64,000 nucleotides of DNA from JBBDYQ01 sp035553855 (lineage in GTDB: Bacteria; Actinomycetota; Thermoleophilia; Solirubrobacterales; Thermoleophilaceae). The stretch spans positions 7,550-71,549 of the forward strand of contig DATMJO010000022.1 of assembly GCA_035553855.1 (NCBI GenBank). The letters run 5' to 3'. The notes under the pieces are model-generated. The model ran no database searches. It was not told the origin of the DNA and saw only the letters and a list, made by a program, of their open reading frames with translations. A program made the position numbers and the translations under genes. Below are positions 17,907 through 25,671 of this stretch, piece after piece. Every line of letters starts with the position of its first letter. The stretch's first letter is position 1.

Positions 17907-18850
17907 CAGGCGCTCGCTCCGAGCTTCACGGCGACGCGCAGCTTGCTCGACTTCGAGCGGGGGTTCTGCGCCACCTCGCCCGCGCTCGGCATGACGGCGC
18001 GGCGCGTGAGGAGCAGCGCCTCGGGCTCGCGCCCGCACGCGCAGACCGGCAGGTCGGGCGGGCAGATGCAGCCGGTCGCCCTCGCCGTCATGAAGCGCTT
18101 GACCATGCGGTCCTCGAGCGAGTGGAAGGAGATCGCCGCGAGGCGCCCGCCCTCCGGCAGGAGCGCCCAGGCGGCGGGCAGCGCGCGCTCCAGCGCCGCG
18201 AGCTCGTCGTTGACCGCGATGCGGATCGCCTGGAAGGAGCGCTTGGCCGGATGGCCGCCGGCGAAGCGGGCCGGGGCGGGGACGGCGTCGTGGATCGTCT
18301 CGGCGAGCTCCTGCGTGGTCTCGATCCGGGCCTTCCGCCTGCGGCGGACGATCGCCTTCGCGATGCGGCCGGCGAAGCGCTCCTCACCGTACTCGCGCAG
18401 GAGGCGCGCGAGGCGCCGTTCGTCCCAGTCGTTCACGACCTCGCGCGCGTCCAGGTCCTGCGTGGGGTCCATCCGCATGTCGAGCGGGGCCTCGTACGAG
18501 TAGGAGAAGCCGCGCTCCCACTGGTCGATCTGCATGGAGGAGACGCCGAGATCGAGGTAGACGATGTCGGCGCGGAAGCCGTCCGCCGCCAGATGCTCGA
18601 GCGCGCCGGCGAAATCGGCGCGTATGAAGCGGGTGTCGCACTCGAGATCGCGGGCGACCCGCTCGAAGCGCTCCTCCGCGGAGGGGTCGCGGTCGATGCA
18701 GACCAGCGATCCCGCCGTGCCGACCCGCTCGCCCACGAGGCTCGCATGACCGCCGCCGCCGAAGGTGCAGTCCACGGCCGTCTCCCCCACGGCCGGCGCC
18801 GTGAGCTCGATCAGCTCCGCCGCCAGAACGGGGACGTGGGTGCGGGTCAT
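17906..18850 (-). CDS. rsmH: 16S rRNA m4C1402 methyltransferase RsmH (MraW)
   Basis: The 314-residue SAM-dependent methyltransferase methylates N4 of C1402 in 16S rRNA. Motifs are HVPVLAAEL at the start, VDCTFGGGGHASLV (SAM loop), YLDLGVSSMQID, SYEAPLDMRMD, FAGRIAKAIV, FQAIRIAVNDEL, ISFHSLEDRMVKRF and, at the end, NPRSKSSKLRV. The ATG at 18848-18850 is one base after the mraZ stop and gives the usual family N-terminus; a TTG six codons upstream is possible but would overlap mraZ. Confidence 0.95.
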   Translation of the reverse strand: MTRTHVPVLAAELIELTAPAVGETAVDCTFGGGGHASLVGERVGTAGSLVCIDRDPSAEERFERVARDLECDTRFIRADFAGALEHLAADGFRADIVYLDLGVSSMQIDQWERGFSYSYEAPLDMRMDPTQDLDAREVVNDWDERRLARLLREYGEERFAGRIAKAIVRRRRKARIETTQELAETIHDAVPAPARFAGGHPAKRSFQAIRIAVNDELAALERALPAAWALLPEGGRLAAISFHSLEDRMVKRFMTARATGCICPPDLPVCACGREPEALLLTRRAVMPSAGEVAQNPRSKSSKLRVAVKLGASA

Positions 18851-18851
18851 G

Positions 18852-19286
18852 TCAAGAAGGATTGCCAAGGCTCTCAGCGATCCGGGCCACCTTCGTGTCC
18901 AGCTCGGGCTGCGCGGCGCCCCAGCGCTCGCGGTCCCAGATCTCCAGGTAGTCGACGTTCCCCACGACCACCACGTCCTTCGAGATGCCGGAGTGCTCCA
19001 GCAGCGAGCCGGCGAGCGTCACGCGCCCGGCGGAGTCGAGCTCGCGGTCGAACGAGCCGCCGACGAGCCGCCGGCTCAGCTCCCGCCGCTCGGGGCTCAG
19101 CGGGTGGAGGCCCTCCAGGAAGCTCGTCGTGAAGGTCTCGAAGCCCTCCGGCGTGAAGACCGCGATGCAGGGGTCGAGCCAGTTCATGAGAACAAGGCCG
19201 TCGGAGAACGCAGCGCGGAACTTCGGCGGGATCGCGAGGCGGTTCTTCGCGTCGAGCGAGTAGTCGAAGTTGCCCCGGAACGTCAC
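18852..19286 (-). CDS. mraZ: Division/cell wall cluster regulator MraZ
   Basis: The 144-residue product has two SpoVT/AbrB-like MraZ repeats: FRGNFDYSLDAKNRLAIPPK (N-terminal DxKxR) and GGSFDRELDSAGRVTLAGSL (second DxxGR). MraZ binds direct GTGGG/TGGGN repeats upstream of its own gene and regulates the dcw operon. GTG at 19284-19286 is chosen because it places VTFRGNFDYSLDAKN at the family N-terminus, with a purine-rich GGAGAGGGAGAG stretch upstream. It is the first gene of the cluster. Confidence 0.93.
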   Translation of the reverse strand: MTFRGNFDYSLDAKNRLAIPPKFRAAFSDGLVLMNWLDPCIAVFTPEGFETFTTSFLEGLHPLSPERRELSRRLVGGSFDRELDSAGRVTLAGSLLEHSGISKDVVVVGNVDYLEIWDRERWGAAQPELDTKVARIAESLGNPS

Positions 19287-19346
19287 GTGTGTCTTCTCTC
19301 TCCCTCTCCATGGGATGCCCTCGCTGATGTGGTCGGGGGCGAATTT

Positions 19347-19389
19347 GGACCGGAGTGGCGGAGTGGGAGGAGCCCCGCCACTCCGGTCC
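19347..19389 (-). other. Perfect 15-bp inverted repeat in the mraZ leader
   Basis: GGACCGGAGTGGCGG (19347-19361) and CCGCCACTCCGGTCC (19375-19389) are exact reverse complements around a 13-base loop. The transcript from the mraZ promoter would carry this hairpin about 60 bases before the mraZ GTG. No U-run follows it on the minus strand, so a simple intrinsic terminator is unlikely. The function is unknown. Confidence 0.6.
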
Positions 19390-19408
19390 TGGGAACGTGA
19401 TGGGGGCC

Positions 19409-19450
19409 ACAGTAGCCCACCATTACCCACTGGTCAACACCAATCTCCAC
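19409..19450 (-). promoter_or_regulatory. mraZ promoter overlapped by four MraZ boxes
   Basis: On the minus strand, TTGACC (complement of 19432-19437), a 17-base spacer and TACTGT (complement of 19409-19414) form a sigma-70-like promoter. Exactly in 10-bp register over it lie GTGGAGATTG, GTGTTGACCA, GTGGGTAATG and GTGGGCTACT (19450 down to 19411). Such direct repeats with one-turn spacing are the known MraZ operator, so self-repression of the whole cluster is expected. Confidence 0.75.
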
Positions 19451-19583
19451 TTTTTTCTGTCCGACCGCCGTGCCTCGCCCTGCCGCGCCTCCCAACGCGG
19501 CTTGAACACTGGGATTCCGCGGGGTCCCGGCGGTGGGGCACCGGCCCGCGAAATGGGCGCGGCGTTGCAGGAGCGGCCTGCCG

Positions 19584-19620
19584 TCCTGGATTGGGGGCCC
19601 CTGACGACCCCGATCCAGGA
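19584..19620 (-). terminator. Stem-loop after the tad operon
   Basis: TCCTGGATTGGGG (19584-19596) and CCCCGATCCAGGA (19608-19620) pair over 13 positions with one weak pair, around an 11-base loop. It begins four bases past the tadC stop. No T-run follows. It could end the tad transcript or insulate it from the divergent mraZ promoter region. Confidence 0.55.
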
Positions 19621-19624
19621 AGCC

Positions 19625-20467
19625 TCAGCGGGCGGGGACCGCCCCTCCGGGCCCGAGCAGCGCACCGGCGAGCGCGGCCGCCACGAGCAGAAGGACCGAC
19701 GGGACGAGCAGGAGCGCCACCACGAGCTGGATCTTCGGAGCGGCTCGCGCGGCGTGCTCCTGGATCCGGCGGCGCTCGGCCATACGGGCGTCGCGGGCCT
19801 GGGCGGCCAGCGCGTCCCCGAGGGGAGCGCCGTGGCGGGCCGAGCGCGCCAGCGCCCCGGCGAGCGCCTCGACCTCGGGGAGCGGCATCCGGCGCGCCAT
19901 GCCCGCCAGCGCCGCGTCGAACGGCACGCCCATCTCCACCTCGCGCGCCACGGCGCGCCACTCGCGGCCCAGCGGCCCGCTCGAGCGCGTTCCGACGGCG
20001 CCGAGCGCGCGGGCGGGCGAGATGCCCGCGTCGACCGTTACGCGCAGCAGGTCGATCAGCGCGGGCGCCTCCCGTCGCGCCGCCGCGGCGCGGGCGCGGC
20101 TTCGCCGGGCGAGCCAGAGGTCGGGCAGCAGGAAGCCGCCCGCCGGGCAGGCCATGACCAGCAGCACGCCGAGCCGTCCCGGGGCCGAGGCCGCGAGCAG
20201 CACTCCCGCCGACGCTCCCGCGACGGCCGCGCCCGCCTTCGCGGCCGCGAACTCGCGCGCCCCGATCACGCCGCCGAGGCCGGCCGCCGTGAGGCGCTCC
20301 GCGGGGCGAGCCCGCGCAGGCAGACGCCTCCCCAGGCGCGCCACGGCACGCAGCAGCGCCGGGCTGCGCGGGCCCGGCACGACCGGACGGCGCAGCGACG
20401 CGACGAGTCCGGCGGCCCCCGCCGCCCCGAGCGCGCCCGCCGCAAATGAGAGCAGCGCGGCGATCAC
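19625..20467 (-). CDS. tadC: TadC-like pilus assembly inner membrane protein
   Basis: The 280-residue protein has an N-terminal hydrophobic segment, a central basic loop, membrane segments near residues 95-120, and the T2SSF-type cytoplasmic domain (APALIDLLRVTVDAGISPARAL ... VEALAGALARSARHGAPLGDAL). A C-terminal hydrophobic segment (IQLVVALLLVPSVLLLVAAAL) follows. It would form the platform of a Tad (Flp) type IV pilus with TadB. The GTG start overlaps the tadB stop as GTGA. It is the last gene of tadA-tadB-tadC. Confidence 0.85.
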   Translation of the reverse strand: MIAALLSFAAGALGAAGAAGLVASLRRPVVPGPRSPALLRAVARLGRRLPARARPAERLTAAGLGGVIGAREFAAAKAGAAVAGASAGVLLAASAPGRLGVLLVMACPAGGFLLPDLWLARRSRARAAAARREAPALIDLLRVTVDAGISPARALGAVGTRSSGPLGREWRAVAREVEMGVPFDAALAGMARRMPLPEVEALAGALARSARHGAPLGDALAAQARDARMAERRRIQEHAARAAPKIQLVVALLLVPSVLLLVAAALAGALLGPGGAVPAR

Positions 20468-21327
20468 CCGAGGGTCCTCCCCAGTCTGCGGATCAGCACC
20501 GCGGCGACCGCCTGCATCACGAGGGCGAGGCCTGCCAGCCATGCCGTCAGGAACGATCCGGCGAGGGTCGCCAGATAGCCCGGGCTCGCGAGCTCCGCGA
20601 GGAGGCCGGCGCCCGCGGGCATCAGGACGACCACGAGCCCGGTGAAGCGCGCCTGCGCGGTGGCGGCGCGCGCCTCGGCGCGCGAGCGGGCGTGATCCTC
20701 GAACGATCGCGCGCTGTCGCGCAGCAGGGTCGCGAGGTTTCCCCCGGCCCGCCGCTGGAGCAGCGTGGCGGCGACGATCGCCTCGACCGGATGGGAGCGG
20801 CAGCGTGCCCGCATGCCCTCCAGCGCGTCGTCGGTGGACGCGCCGAGCCGCAGTTCGGCGGCCACGCGCCGAAGCTCGTGCCCGGCGGCGCCGGGCAGCC
20901 CCTCGGCCGCGGCCGCCACCGCGCCTCGCAGCGAGTGGCCCGCGCGCAGGCCGTCGGCGAGAGCCAGGGCCAGCGCGGGGGCCCCTTCCTCGACGGCGGC
21001 GCGATAGCCCTCCCGCCTCGCTCGCAGCACGCGGGAGGCGGCGTAGGGCCCGGCGGCGCCGAGCAGGGCCCCCGCGAGCGGCCCGGCGAGCATCGCTCCC
21101 GCGAGGGCGGCGGCGACGCCGCCCAGCGCGAGCAGGCGCAGGCGCTCCCTCCCCCCCGGCTCACGGCCCTCGCTGCCCGCGAGGGTCACGGCGGAGACGA
21201 GCTCCGAGAGCGAGGCAAGCGCCCCCGGGGCCCGGACGGTGAGTCGCCCCGCGCCCAGCCGCGCGAGCTCGACGAGCCCGATCGCCGCGCACGCCCCGGC
21301 CACCGCCGCCGCCAGCGCCGGGCTCAC
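20464..21327 (-). CDS. tadB: TadB-like pilus assembly inner membrane protein
   Basis: This 287-residue T2SSF-domain protein has N-terminal hydrophobic segments, then GAPALALALADGLRAGHSLRGAV and LRRAGGNLATLLRDSARSFEDH, typical of TadB platform proteins. Two C-terminal membrane segments (GLVVVLMPAGAGLLAELA and FLTAWLAGLALVMQAVAAVL) follow. The start GTG at 21325-21327 overlaps the tadA stop (GTGA). Together with TadA and TadC it makes the motor and platform of a Tad secretion/pilus system; pilin and secretin genes are not in this stretch. Confidence 0.85.
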   Translation of the reverse strand: MSPALAAAVAGACAAIGLVELARLGAGRLTVRAPGALASLSELVSAVTLAGSEGREPGGRERLRLLALGGVAAALAGAMLAGPLAGALLGAAGPYAASRVLRARREGYRAAVEEGAPALALALADGLRAGHSLRGAVAAAAEGLPGAAGHELRRVAAELRLGASTDDALEGMRARCRSHPVEAIVAATLLQRRAGGNLATLLRDSARSFEDHARSRAEARAATAQARFTGLVVVLMPAGAGLLAELASPGYLATLAGSFLTAWLAGLALVMQAVAAVLIRRLGRTLG

Positions 21328-22487
21328 GCGTCCGCCGGAGCCGGACCGAGCGGCGGCCGCCACAGGGGCCGGCCGTCGCGCAGCCGGAACAGCTCCCGCA
21401 GCCCGGGCCCGCCCGCGACCCTCACGACCTGGGCGACGGCCTCCACCCGGCGGGCGCCGTCCGCCGCCCGCACCTGGTGCACCACGAGGTCGAGGGCGCT
21501 CGCGACCTGCTCGCGCACCGCGGCGTGAGGCAGGCCCACGCCCGCCATCAGCGCGAGCGTCTCCACGCGCCGGATCGCGTCCTCGGGGGAGGAGGCATGG
21601 ACGGTCGTGAGCGAGCCGTCGTGCCCGGTCGTGAGCGCGGCCAGCATGTCGAGCGCCTCCGGGCCGCGAACCTCCCCGACGACGATGCGGTCGGGGCGCA
21701 TGCGCAGGGCGTTCCTCACGAGGTCACGGATCGTCACCTCGCCCGAGCCCTCGAGCGACGGCGGCCGCGCCTCGAGCCGGACGACGTGGGGCTGGCGCAG
21801 CGACAGCTCCGCCGCGTCCTCGATCGTCACGATCCTCTCGCCCGGCGGGATCGCGCCCGAGAGCGCGTTGAGCGTGGTGGTCTTGCCCGAGCCGGTGCCT
21901 CCGCTCACGAGGATCGAGCAGCGCTCGCCCACGCAGCCCGAGAGAAACGACGCGAGCGGGCGGGGAAGCGTCCCGGCGGCGGCGAGGTCGTCGAGCGAGA
22001 AGCCGCCGCGGCGGAAGCGGCGGACCGTCAGGCACGGTCCGTCCACGGCGAGCGGCGGGATGACGACGTTGACCCGTGACCCGTCGGCCAGGCGCGCATC
22101 GCACATGGGCGAGGCCTCGTCCACCCGGCGCCCGAGCGGGGCGAGGATCCGCTCGATCGCGTGCATGACCTCGGCGTCGGTGCCGAAGCGCACCCCCGTC
22201 GCCTCGATCCGCCCGCCCCGCTCCACGAAGACCGCCCCCGCGCCGTTGACCATCACCTCATCCACCGCCGCGTCGGCCAGAAGCGGCTCGAGCGGGCCGA
22301 GGCCGGTGGCGAGCCGGATCACGCGATCGGCCAGCGCCGCCCGGTCCTCCTCCCCCAGCGCCGCGGCCTCGCTGTCCACCAGCGCCCTGACCTCGGCGCC
22401 CACCTCGCCCACTCCGGCGTCGCCCGCGCGGGCGCGGTCGATCAGCCGAGAGCGCAGCGCCTCGGCGAGCTCGTCGAACGGGTCCAT
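21324..22487 (-). CDS. tadA: Tad pilus assembly ATPase TadA (CpaF)
   Basis: The 387-residue secretion ATPase has the N-terminal CpaF domain (DPFDELAEALRSRLIDR ... LGPLEPLLADAAVDEVMVNG) and an ATPase core. The core shows GGTGSGKTTTLNAL (Walker A), EDAAELSLRQPHV (Asp box), RIVVGEVRGPEALDML (Walker B) and TGHDGSLTTVHASS (His box). It powers pilus polymerisation. The ATG at 22485-22487 is chosen over longer upstream extensions because MDPFDELAEAL is the usual start and upstream codons are antisense to arfB. Confidence 0.93.
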   Translation of the reverse strand: MDPFDELAEALRSRLIDRARAGDAGVGEVGAEVRALVDSEAAALGEEDRAALADRVIRLATGLGPLEPLLADAAVDEVMVNGAGAVFVERGGRIEATGVRFGTDAEVMHAIERILAPLGRRVDEASPMCDARLADGSRVNVVIPPLAVDGPCLTVRRFRRGGFSLDDLAAAGTLPRPLASFLSGCVGERCSILVSGGTGSGKTTTLNALSGAIPPGERIVTIEDAAELSLRQPHVVRLEARPPSLEGSGEVTIRDLVRNALRMRPDRIVVGEVRGPEALDMLAALTTGHDGSLTTVHASSPEDAIRRVETLALMAGVGLPHAAVREQVASALDLVVHQVRAADGARRVEAVAQVVRVAGGPGLRELFRLRDGRPLWRPPLGPAPADA

Positions 22488-22556
22488 GCCACCTGAAGGG
22501 CTCCGCGGCGCGTCTCTCGCCCCCCGGCCGTCACCATCCCGGTCGTGGAGGACCCG

Positions 22557-22961
22557 ATGCCCGTCAACCGCAACGTCGCGATCCCGCTGTCGGAGATCGA
22601 GATCCGCGTGAGCCGCTCGTCCGGCCCGGGCGGCCAGCATGCGAACGTGACCGCCTCGCGGGTGGAGGCCGTCTTCGACGTGCACGCCTCCGAGACGCTG
22701 AGCGCCGACCAGAAGCGGCGGATCTCGGCCCACTGCGGGCCCGTCGTCCGCGCCGTCTCCCAGGACTCGCGCAGCCAGATCCGAAACCGCGAGACGGCGC
22801 TCGAGCGGCTCCGCGGGCGTCTCGCGCACGCGCTCGTCCCGCGGCGTCCCCGCAGGCCGACCCGCCCCACCAGGGCGTCGAAGGAGCGCCGGATCAAGGT
22901 GAAGAAGCGCCGCTCCGACGTGAAGCGCGGCCGCCGCCGGCCGCCGGCCGACGACCGGTAG
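22557..22961 (+). CDS. arfB: Ribosome rescue hydrolase ArfB (YaeJ-like)
   Basis: The 134-residue product has the class I release-factor GGQ domain (RVSRSSGPGGQHANVTASRVE) without codon-recognition domains, followed by a Lys/Arg-rich C-terminal tail (SKERRIKVKKRRSDVKRGRR) that in ArfB enters the empty mRNA channel. It hydrolyses peptidyl-tRNA on stalled ribosomes. ATG 22557 is chosen over GTG 22545 because GGAG lies six bases upstream. It is divergent from tadA. Confidence 0.93.
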   Translation: MPVNRNVAIPLSEIEIRVSRSSGPGGQHANVTASRVEAVFDVHASETLSADQKRRISAHCGPVVRAVSQDSRSQIRNRETALERLRGRLAHALVPRRPRRPTRPTRASKERRIKVKKRRSDVKRGRRRPPADDR

Positions 22962-22972
22962 GGTCCGCCGCC

Positions 22973-23431
22973 GTGCGGCCGCCCCGCCTCGTGCTCGACC
23001 ACACCGCCGTCGCCGTCCACTCGATCAAGGACGCCCTCCGGCTATACCGCGACGCGCTCGGCGGGGAGTACCTGATGGGCGGCGACTCCGACAGCTGGCG
23101 CTGGCTCCAGCTGCGCTTTCCGGGCGGCGGAAAGGTCGAGCTGCTCGAGCCGCTCGGCGAGGGCTTCCTGTCGCGCTTCCTGGAGCGCCGGGGCGAGGGG
23201 CTCCACCACATGACCTTCAAGACCGGCGAGCTGGAGGCGGCCATCTCCCACGTCGAGTCGCTCGGGTACGAGCTTGTCGACGTGGACCTCTCGGGCGAGC
23301 ACTGGCGCGAGGCGTTCATGCGTCCCTCGGGCGCGCACGGGACGCTCGTGCAGCTCGCATGGTCCGACGCGCCCGACGAGGTCGTCAGCACCCGGCTGCG
23401 CCCGTCGAACCTGGACGAGCTTCTCGGTTAG
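22973..23431 (+). CDS. VOC (glyoxalase/methylmalonyl-CoA epimerase-like) family protein
   Basis: The 152-residue protein has two beta-alpha-beta-beta-beta modules typical of vicinal oxygen chelate enzymes. Potential metal ligands are His10 in LDHTAVAV, Glu57 or so in KVELLEPL, the His pair in GLHHMTFKT and Glu near the end of the second module (or Gln in LVQLAW). The GLHHMTFKT pattern resembles methylmalonyl-CoA epimerases, but the reaction cannot be settled from sequence alone. It starts 11 bases after arfB and may share its transcript, and it overlaps the convergent HxlR gene by four bases. Confidence 0.78.
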   Translation: MRPPRLVLDHTAVAVHSIKDALRLYRDALGGEYLMGGDSDSWRWLQLRFPGGGKVELLEPLGEGFLSRFLERRGEGLHHMTFKTGELEAAISHVESLGYELVDVDLSGEHWREAFMRPSGAHGTLVQLAWSDAPDEVVSTRLRPSNLDELLG

Positions 23432-23928
23432 GCCGCGTCGCGGCCCGCGACGTCGCCGCCGCTGACGGGCCGCTCGCGCGTGGACCCGGGGCCGGGGATG
23501 GCCTCCACGTCGCGGGGGCCCAGCGGCGCGCCGCACGCGCAGCAGTCGAGGCGCTCGCTGATCTCCCCGCCGCATTCGCGATGGACGATCAGGCGCGGGG
23601 GCGCGCCGCCCGCGATGTACTCGTCGCCCCACTTCACGAGCGCGATCAGGACGGGCCAGAGGCCTAGGCCCTTGTCCTCGGTCAGGCGGTACTCGAAGCG
23701 CTCCGGGCGCTCCTGGTAGCGGCGACGCTCCAGGATCCCCTCCTCCACCAGCAGGTCGAGCCGCGCGGTGAGCACGTTGCGGGCGATGCCGAGGCTCTTC
23801 TGGAAGTCGTCGAAGCGCCGGACGCCGAGGAACGCGTCGCGCACGATCAGGAGCGTCCAGCGCTCGCCGATCAGCTCGAGCGAGCGGGCGACCGAGCAGT
23901 GCTGGCTCTCGTAGGTGCGGGGCAGCAT
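23428..23928 (-). CDS. HxlR-family transcriptional regulator
   Basis: The 166-residue winged-helix regulator has the HxlR signature CSVARSLELIGERWTLLIVRD with an N-terminal Cys, and FDDFQKSLGIARNVLTARLDLLVEEGILERR. A C-terminal extension carries paired cysteines (HRECGG ... DCCACG) that could bind zinc or sense redox. It is divergent from the small ORF-thioesterase pair and probably regulates it and itself. The ligand is unknown. Confidence 0.9.
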   Translation of the reverse strand: MLPRTYESQHCSVARSLELIGERWTLLIVRDAFLGVRRFDDFQKSLGIARNVLTARLDLLVEEGILERRRYQERPERFEYRLTEDKGLGLWPVLIALVKWGDEYIAGGAPPRLIVHRECGGEISERLDCCACGAPLGPRDVEAIPGPGSTRERPVSGGDVAGRDAA

Positions 23929-23949
23929 GCGACCGAGTCTAGACGGGAT

Positions 23950-24010
23950 CGGGTTGTGTGATGCAACTCACCGCATCAGGGTCGCACATAGCGTTTCCTG
24001 AAGCAACCCG
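23950..24010. promoter_or_regulatory. Inverted repeat upstream of thioesterase operon, candidate HxlR site
   Basis: CGGGTTG (23950-23956) and CAACCCG (24004-24010) are exact reverse complements. A smaller GTTG/CAAC pair lies around 23953-23967. They sit between the divergent HxlR gene and the small ORF. Involvement of the neighbouring regulator is inferred. Confidence 0.35.
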
Positions 24011-24032
24011 ACCGATAGACGAGGCACCCCAG

Positions 24033-24197
24033 ATGACCCCCGAATCCATCGAGAGCCTGACCTTCCCCGCCGAGATCCACGGGCTGATCGAGTCGGCCCT
24101 CGCGGGCGTCGACGGCGCCGCCGCGGTCGCGCTCGTCGCAGGGACGATCGCGCCCCGCCCGGTCGAGGCCCCCGATGCCACGCAGGAGGCCGCGTGA
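24033..24197 (+). CDS. Small 54-residue protein translationally coupled to thioesterase
   Basis: ATG 24033 follows GACGAGG by eight bases, and the TGA stop overlaps the thioesterase GTG (GTGA). The predicted protein (MTPESIESLTFPAEIHGLIE...) is acidic at the start and Ala/Val-rich, without recognisable domains or a membrane segment. A longer version starting at 23958 would run through the probable operator and is disfavoured. Function unknown. Confidence 0.5.
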   Translation: MTPESIESLTFPAEIHGLIESALAGVDGAAAVALVAGTIAPRPVEAPDATQEAA

Positions 24198-24703
24198 CGG
24201 CCGCGGTCGCCTCGGCCGCGCGGACCCGCACCGTCGAGTGGGAGGACCCGCTCGAGGCGCTGGGCCGCGCGGCCGGGATGACCGGCCGCGAGCACCTCGA
24301 GGCGATCGGGAGCGGCGAGATCCCGCCCCCGCCGATCGCGGTGCTCATGGGCTTCGGGCCGATCGGGATGGACGACGGCGTGGCCGTCTTCGCGCTCGAG
24401 CCGGGCGAGCACCTCTACAACCCGATCGGCGGCGTGCACGGCGGCGCGATCGCGACGCTGATCGACTCCGTCACCGGCTGCGCGGTGCAGACCACGCTGC
24501 CGGCGGGCGTCGGCTACGCGACGACCTCGCTCGAGGTCAGGTTCCACCGGCCCGTGACGCGCGACAGCGGGCGCATCGTCGCCGAGGGCCGGGTGATCCA
24601 CCGCGGCTCGCGGGTGGCCGTCGCCGAGGCGAAGGTCACCGACGAGTCCACGGGAAAGCTGATCGCCTCGGGATCGGCGACCTGCATGCTGCTCACGCCC
24701 TAG
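24194..24703 (+). CDS. PaaI-type hotdog thioesterase
   Basis: The 169-residue product has a hotdog fold. The signature NPIGGVHGGAIATLIDSVTGCAV carries the HGG motif and the Asp of PaaI/YbgC-like acyl-CoA thioesterases, and TTSLEVRFHRPV is the typical following strand. Substrate (aromatic or medium-chain acyl-CoA) is not deducible. It is coupled to the preceding 54-codon gene and faces an HxlR regulator, a pairing common for detoxification or degradation functions. It overlaps the convergent rpf-like gene by four bases. Confidence 0.88.
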   Translation: MTAAVASAARTRTVEWEDPLEALGRAAGMTGREHLEAIGSGEIPPPPIAVLMGFGPIGMDDGVAVFALEPGEHLYNPIGGVHGGAIATLIDSVTGCAVQTTLPAGVGYATTSLEVRFHRPVTRDSGRIVAEGRVIHRGSRVAVAEAKVTDESTGKLIASGSATCMLLTP

Positions 24704-25419
24704 GCGCAGTTGCTCCAGGGAGCCGTGCCCGCGCGGCGCAGGAGGATCAGCGCACGGCGGTCCTGCTCGCGCTCGGAGGCGCGGGCCGGATCGCCCCTGC
24801 CGCCCACGCCGCGCCAGGTCTCGCGGGAGAACTGGTACTTGCCGCGGTAGAGGCCGCCCCCGCCGATCGCGCGCGGGTTGCCGCCCGACTCGCAGGCTGC
24901 GATCCGCCGGAGGATCCTGCGCTCGTCGCGGCTGCCCGCCCGGACGCGTACGCCGGAGCGGCGTCGCTCGCCCGACGATGCGTTCTTCCGCGTGGGCGCC
25001 TGCCAGCGCCTCGCCGCGCGCGCGAGGCCGAGCGCCTGGAGCGTCTGGGGCCCGACGACGCCGTCCACGGTGAGGCCGCGGCGGCGCTGGAAGCGCTTGA
25101 CCGCGCGCCCCGTCTGAGGCCCGAACACGCCGTCGGCCGGCACCCGCAGGCGACGCTGGAGCGCCGCCACGGCGGAGCCGCGGTCGCCGCTCTCGAGGAC
25201 CTGGACGGCGCTCGCCGAGGCGCGCTCGCCGGATCCGCCCTTCGCCACCGCCAGGCCCGAGACGAGCGCGGCGCACATGAACGCGGAAGCCAGGAACGCG
25301 AAGGCGCCGCCACGCCGGCGGATGCGGCGCCGCCGCGCGATCGCGGCCAGCGCGCGCCGGGCGCGCGAGCTCTCGAGCGATTCGTTGAACGCCCCTGGGT
25401 CAAGGGTGTTCGCGGGCAC
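24700..25419 (-). CDS. Secreted resuscitation-promoting-factor-like transglycosylase with peptidoglycan-binding domain
   Basis: The 239-residue protein has a basic N-terminus and one hydrophobic segment (FLASAFMCAALVSGLAVA, signal or anchor). A PG_binding_1 repeat follows (GSAVAALQRRLRVPADGVFGPQT and VDGVVGPQTLQALG). The C-terminal transglycosylase-like domain has IAACESGGNPRAIGGGGLYRGKYQFSRETW, where the Glu of CESGG matches the catalytic Glu of Rpf/lysozyme-like domains. It probably cuts peptidoglycan in growth or resuscitation. GTG start, with a c-di-AMP-type riboswitch upstream. The Rpf domain sits C-terminal to the binding domain. Confidence 0.85.
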   Translation of the reverse strand: MPANTLDPGAFNESLESSRARRALAAIARRRRIRRRGGAFAFLASAFMCAALVSGLAVAKGGSGERASASAVQVLESGDRGSAVAALQRRLRVPADGVFGPQTGRAVKRFQRRRGLTVDGVVGPQTLQALGLARAARRWQAPTRKNASSGERRRSGVRVRAGSRDERRILRRIAACESGGNPRAIGGGGLYRGKYQFSRETWRGVGGRGDPARASEREQDRRALILLRRAGTAPWSNCA

Positions 25420-25429
25420 AGGCCCTCAC

Positions 25430-25575
25430 CACCAATCTTCTTCACGCCTACGAGGTGAGCTGACGGGCTCGCGCTGAAGATCGCGCTACGCCGCGCACTG
25501 GCGGCGATTCGCCCCCGGGACCGCACCTGCGACCCCAATGGTTCCCCCGTTCCCCGCCGTCTGGACAGCGGGAAC
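25430..25575 (-). ncRNA. c-di-AMP riboswitch (ydaO-yuaA class)
   Basis: The leader of the rpf-like gene has the class hallmarks in order on the minus strand: GGGGAACGGGGGAACC followed by ATTGGGGTCGCA, GGGGGCGAATCGCCGCC, and the strongly conserved CCCGTCAGCTCACCTCGTAGGCG block (complement of 25445-25467), shortly before the GTG start. In Streptomyces and other actinobacteria this class precedes rpf and other cell wall hydrolase genes and turns them off at high c-di-AMP. The exact ends are approximate. Confidence 0.82.
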
Positions 25576-25671
25576 TCGGCTGGTTTTGCGTACTGCGACC
25601 GGGAAGGTAAGCACATTCACGCGACGGAAGTTGCGCGAGGCGGAGTCCCTGCTGACCGTTAGCCTTGCGCC

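Noticed and set aside
23958..24032. Longer version of the small protein before the thioesterase
   Set aside because: The added codons overlap the inverted repeats of the intergenic region; ATG 24033 has a proper ribosome site.
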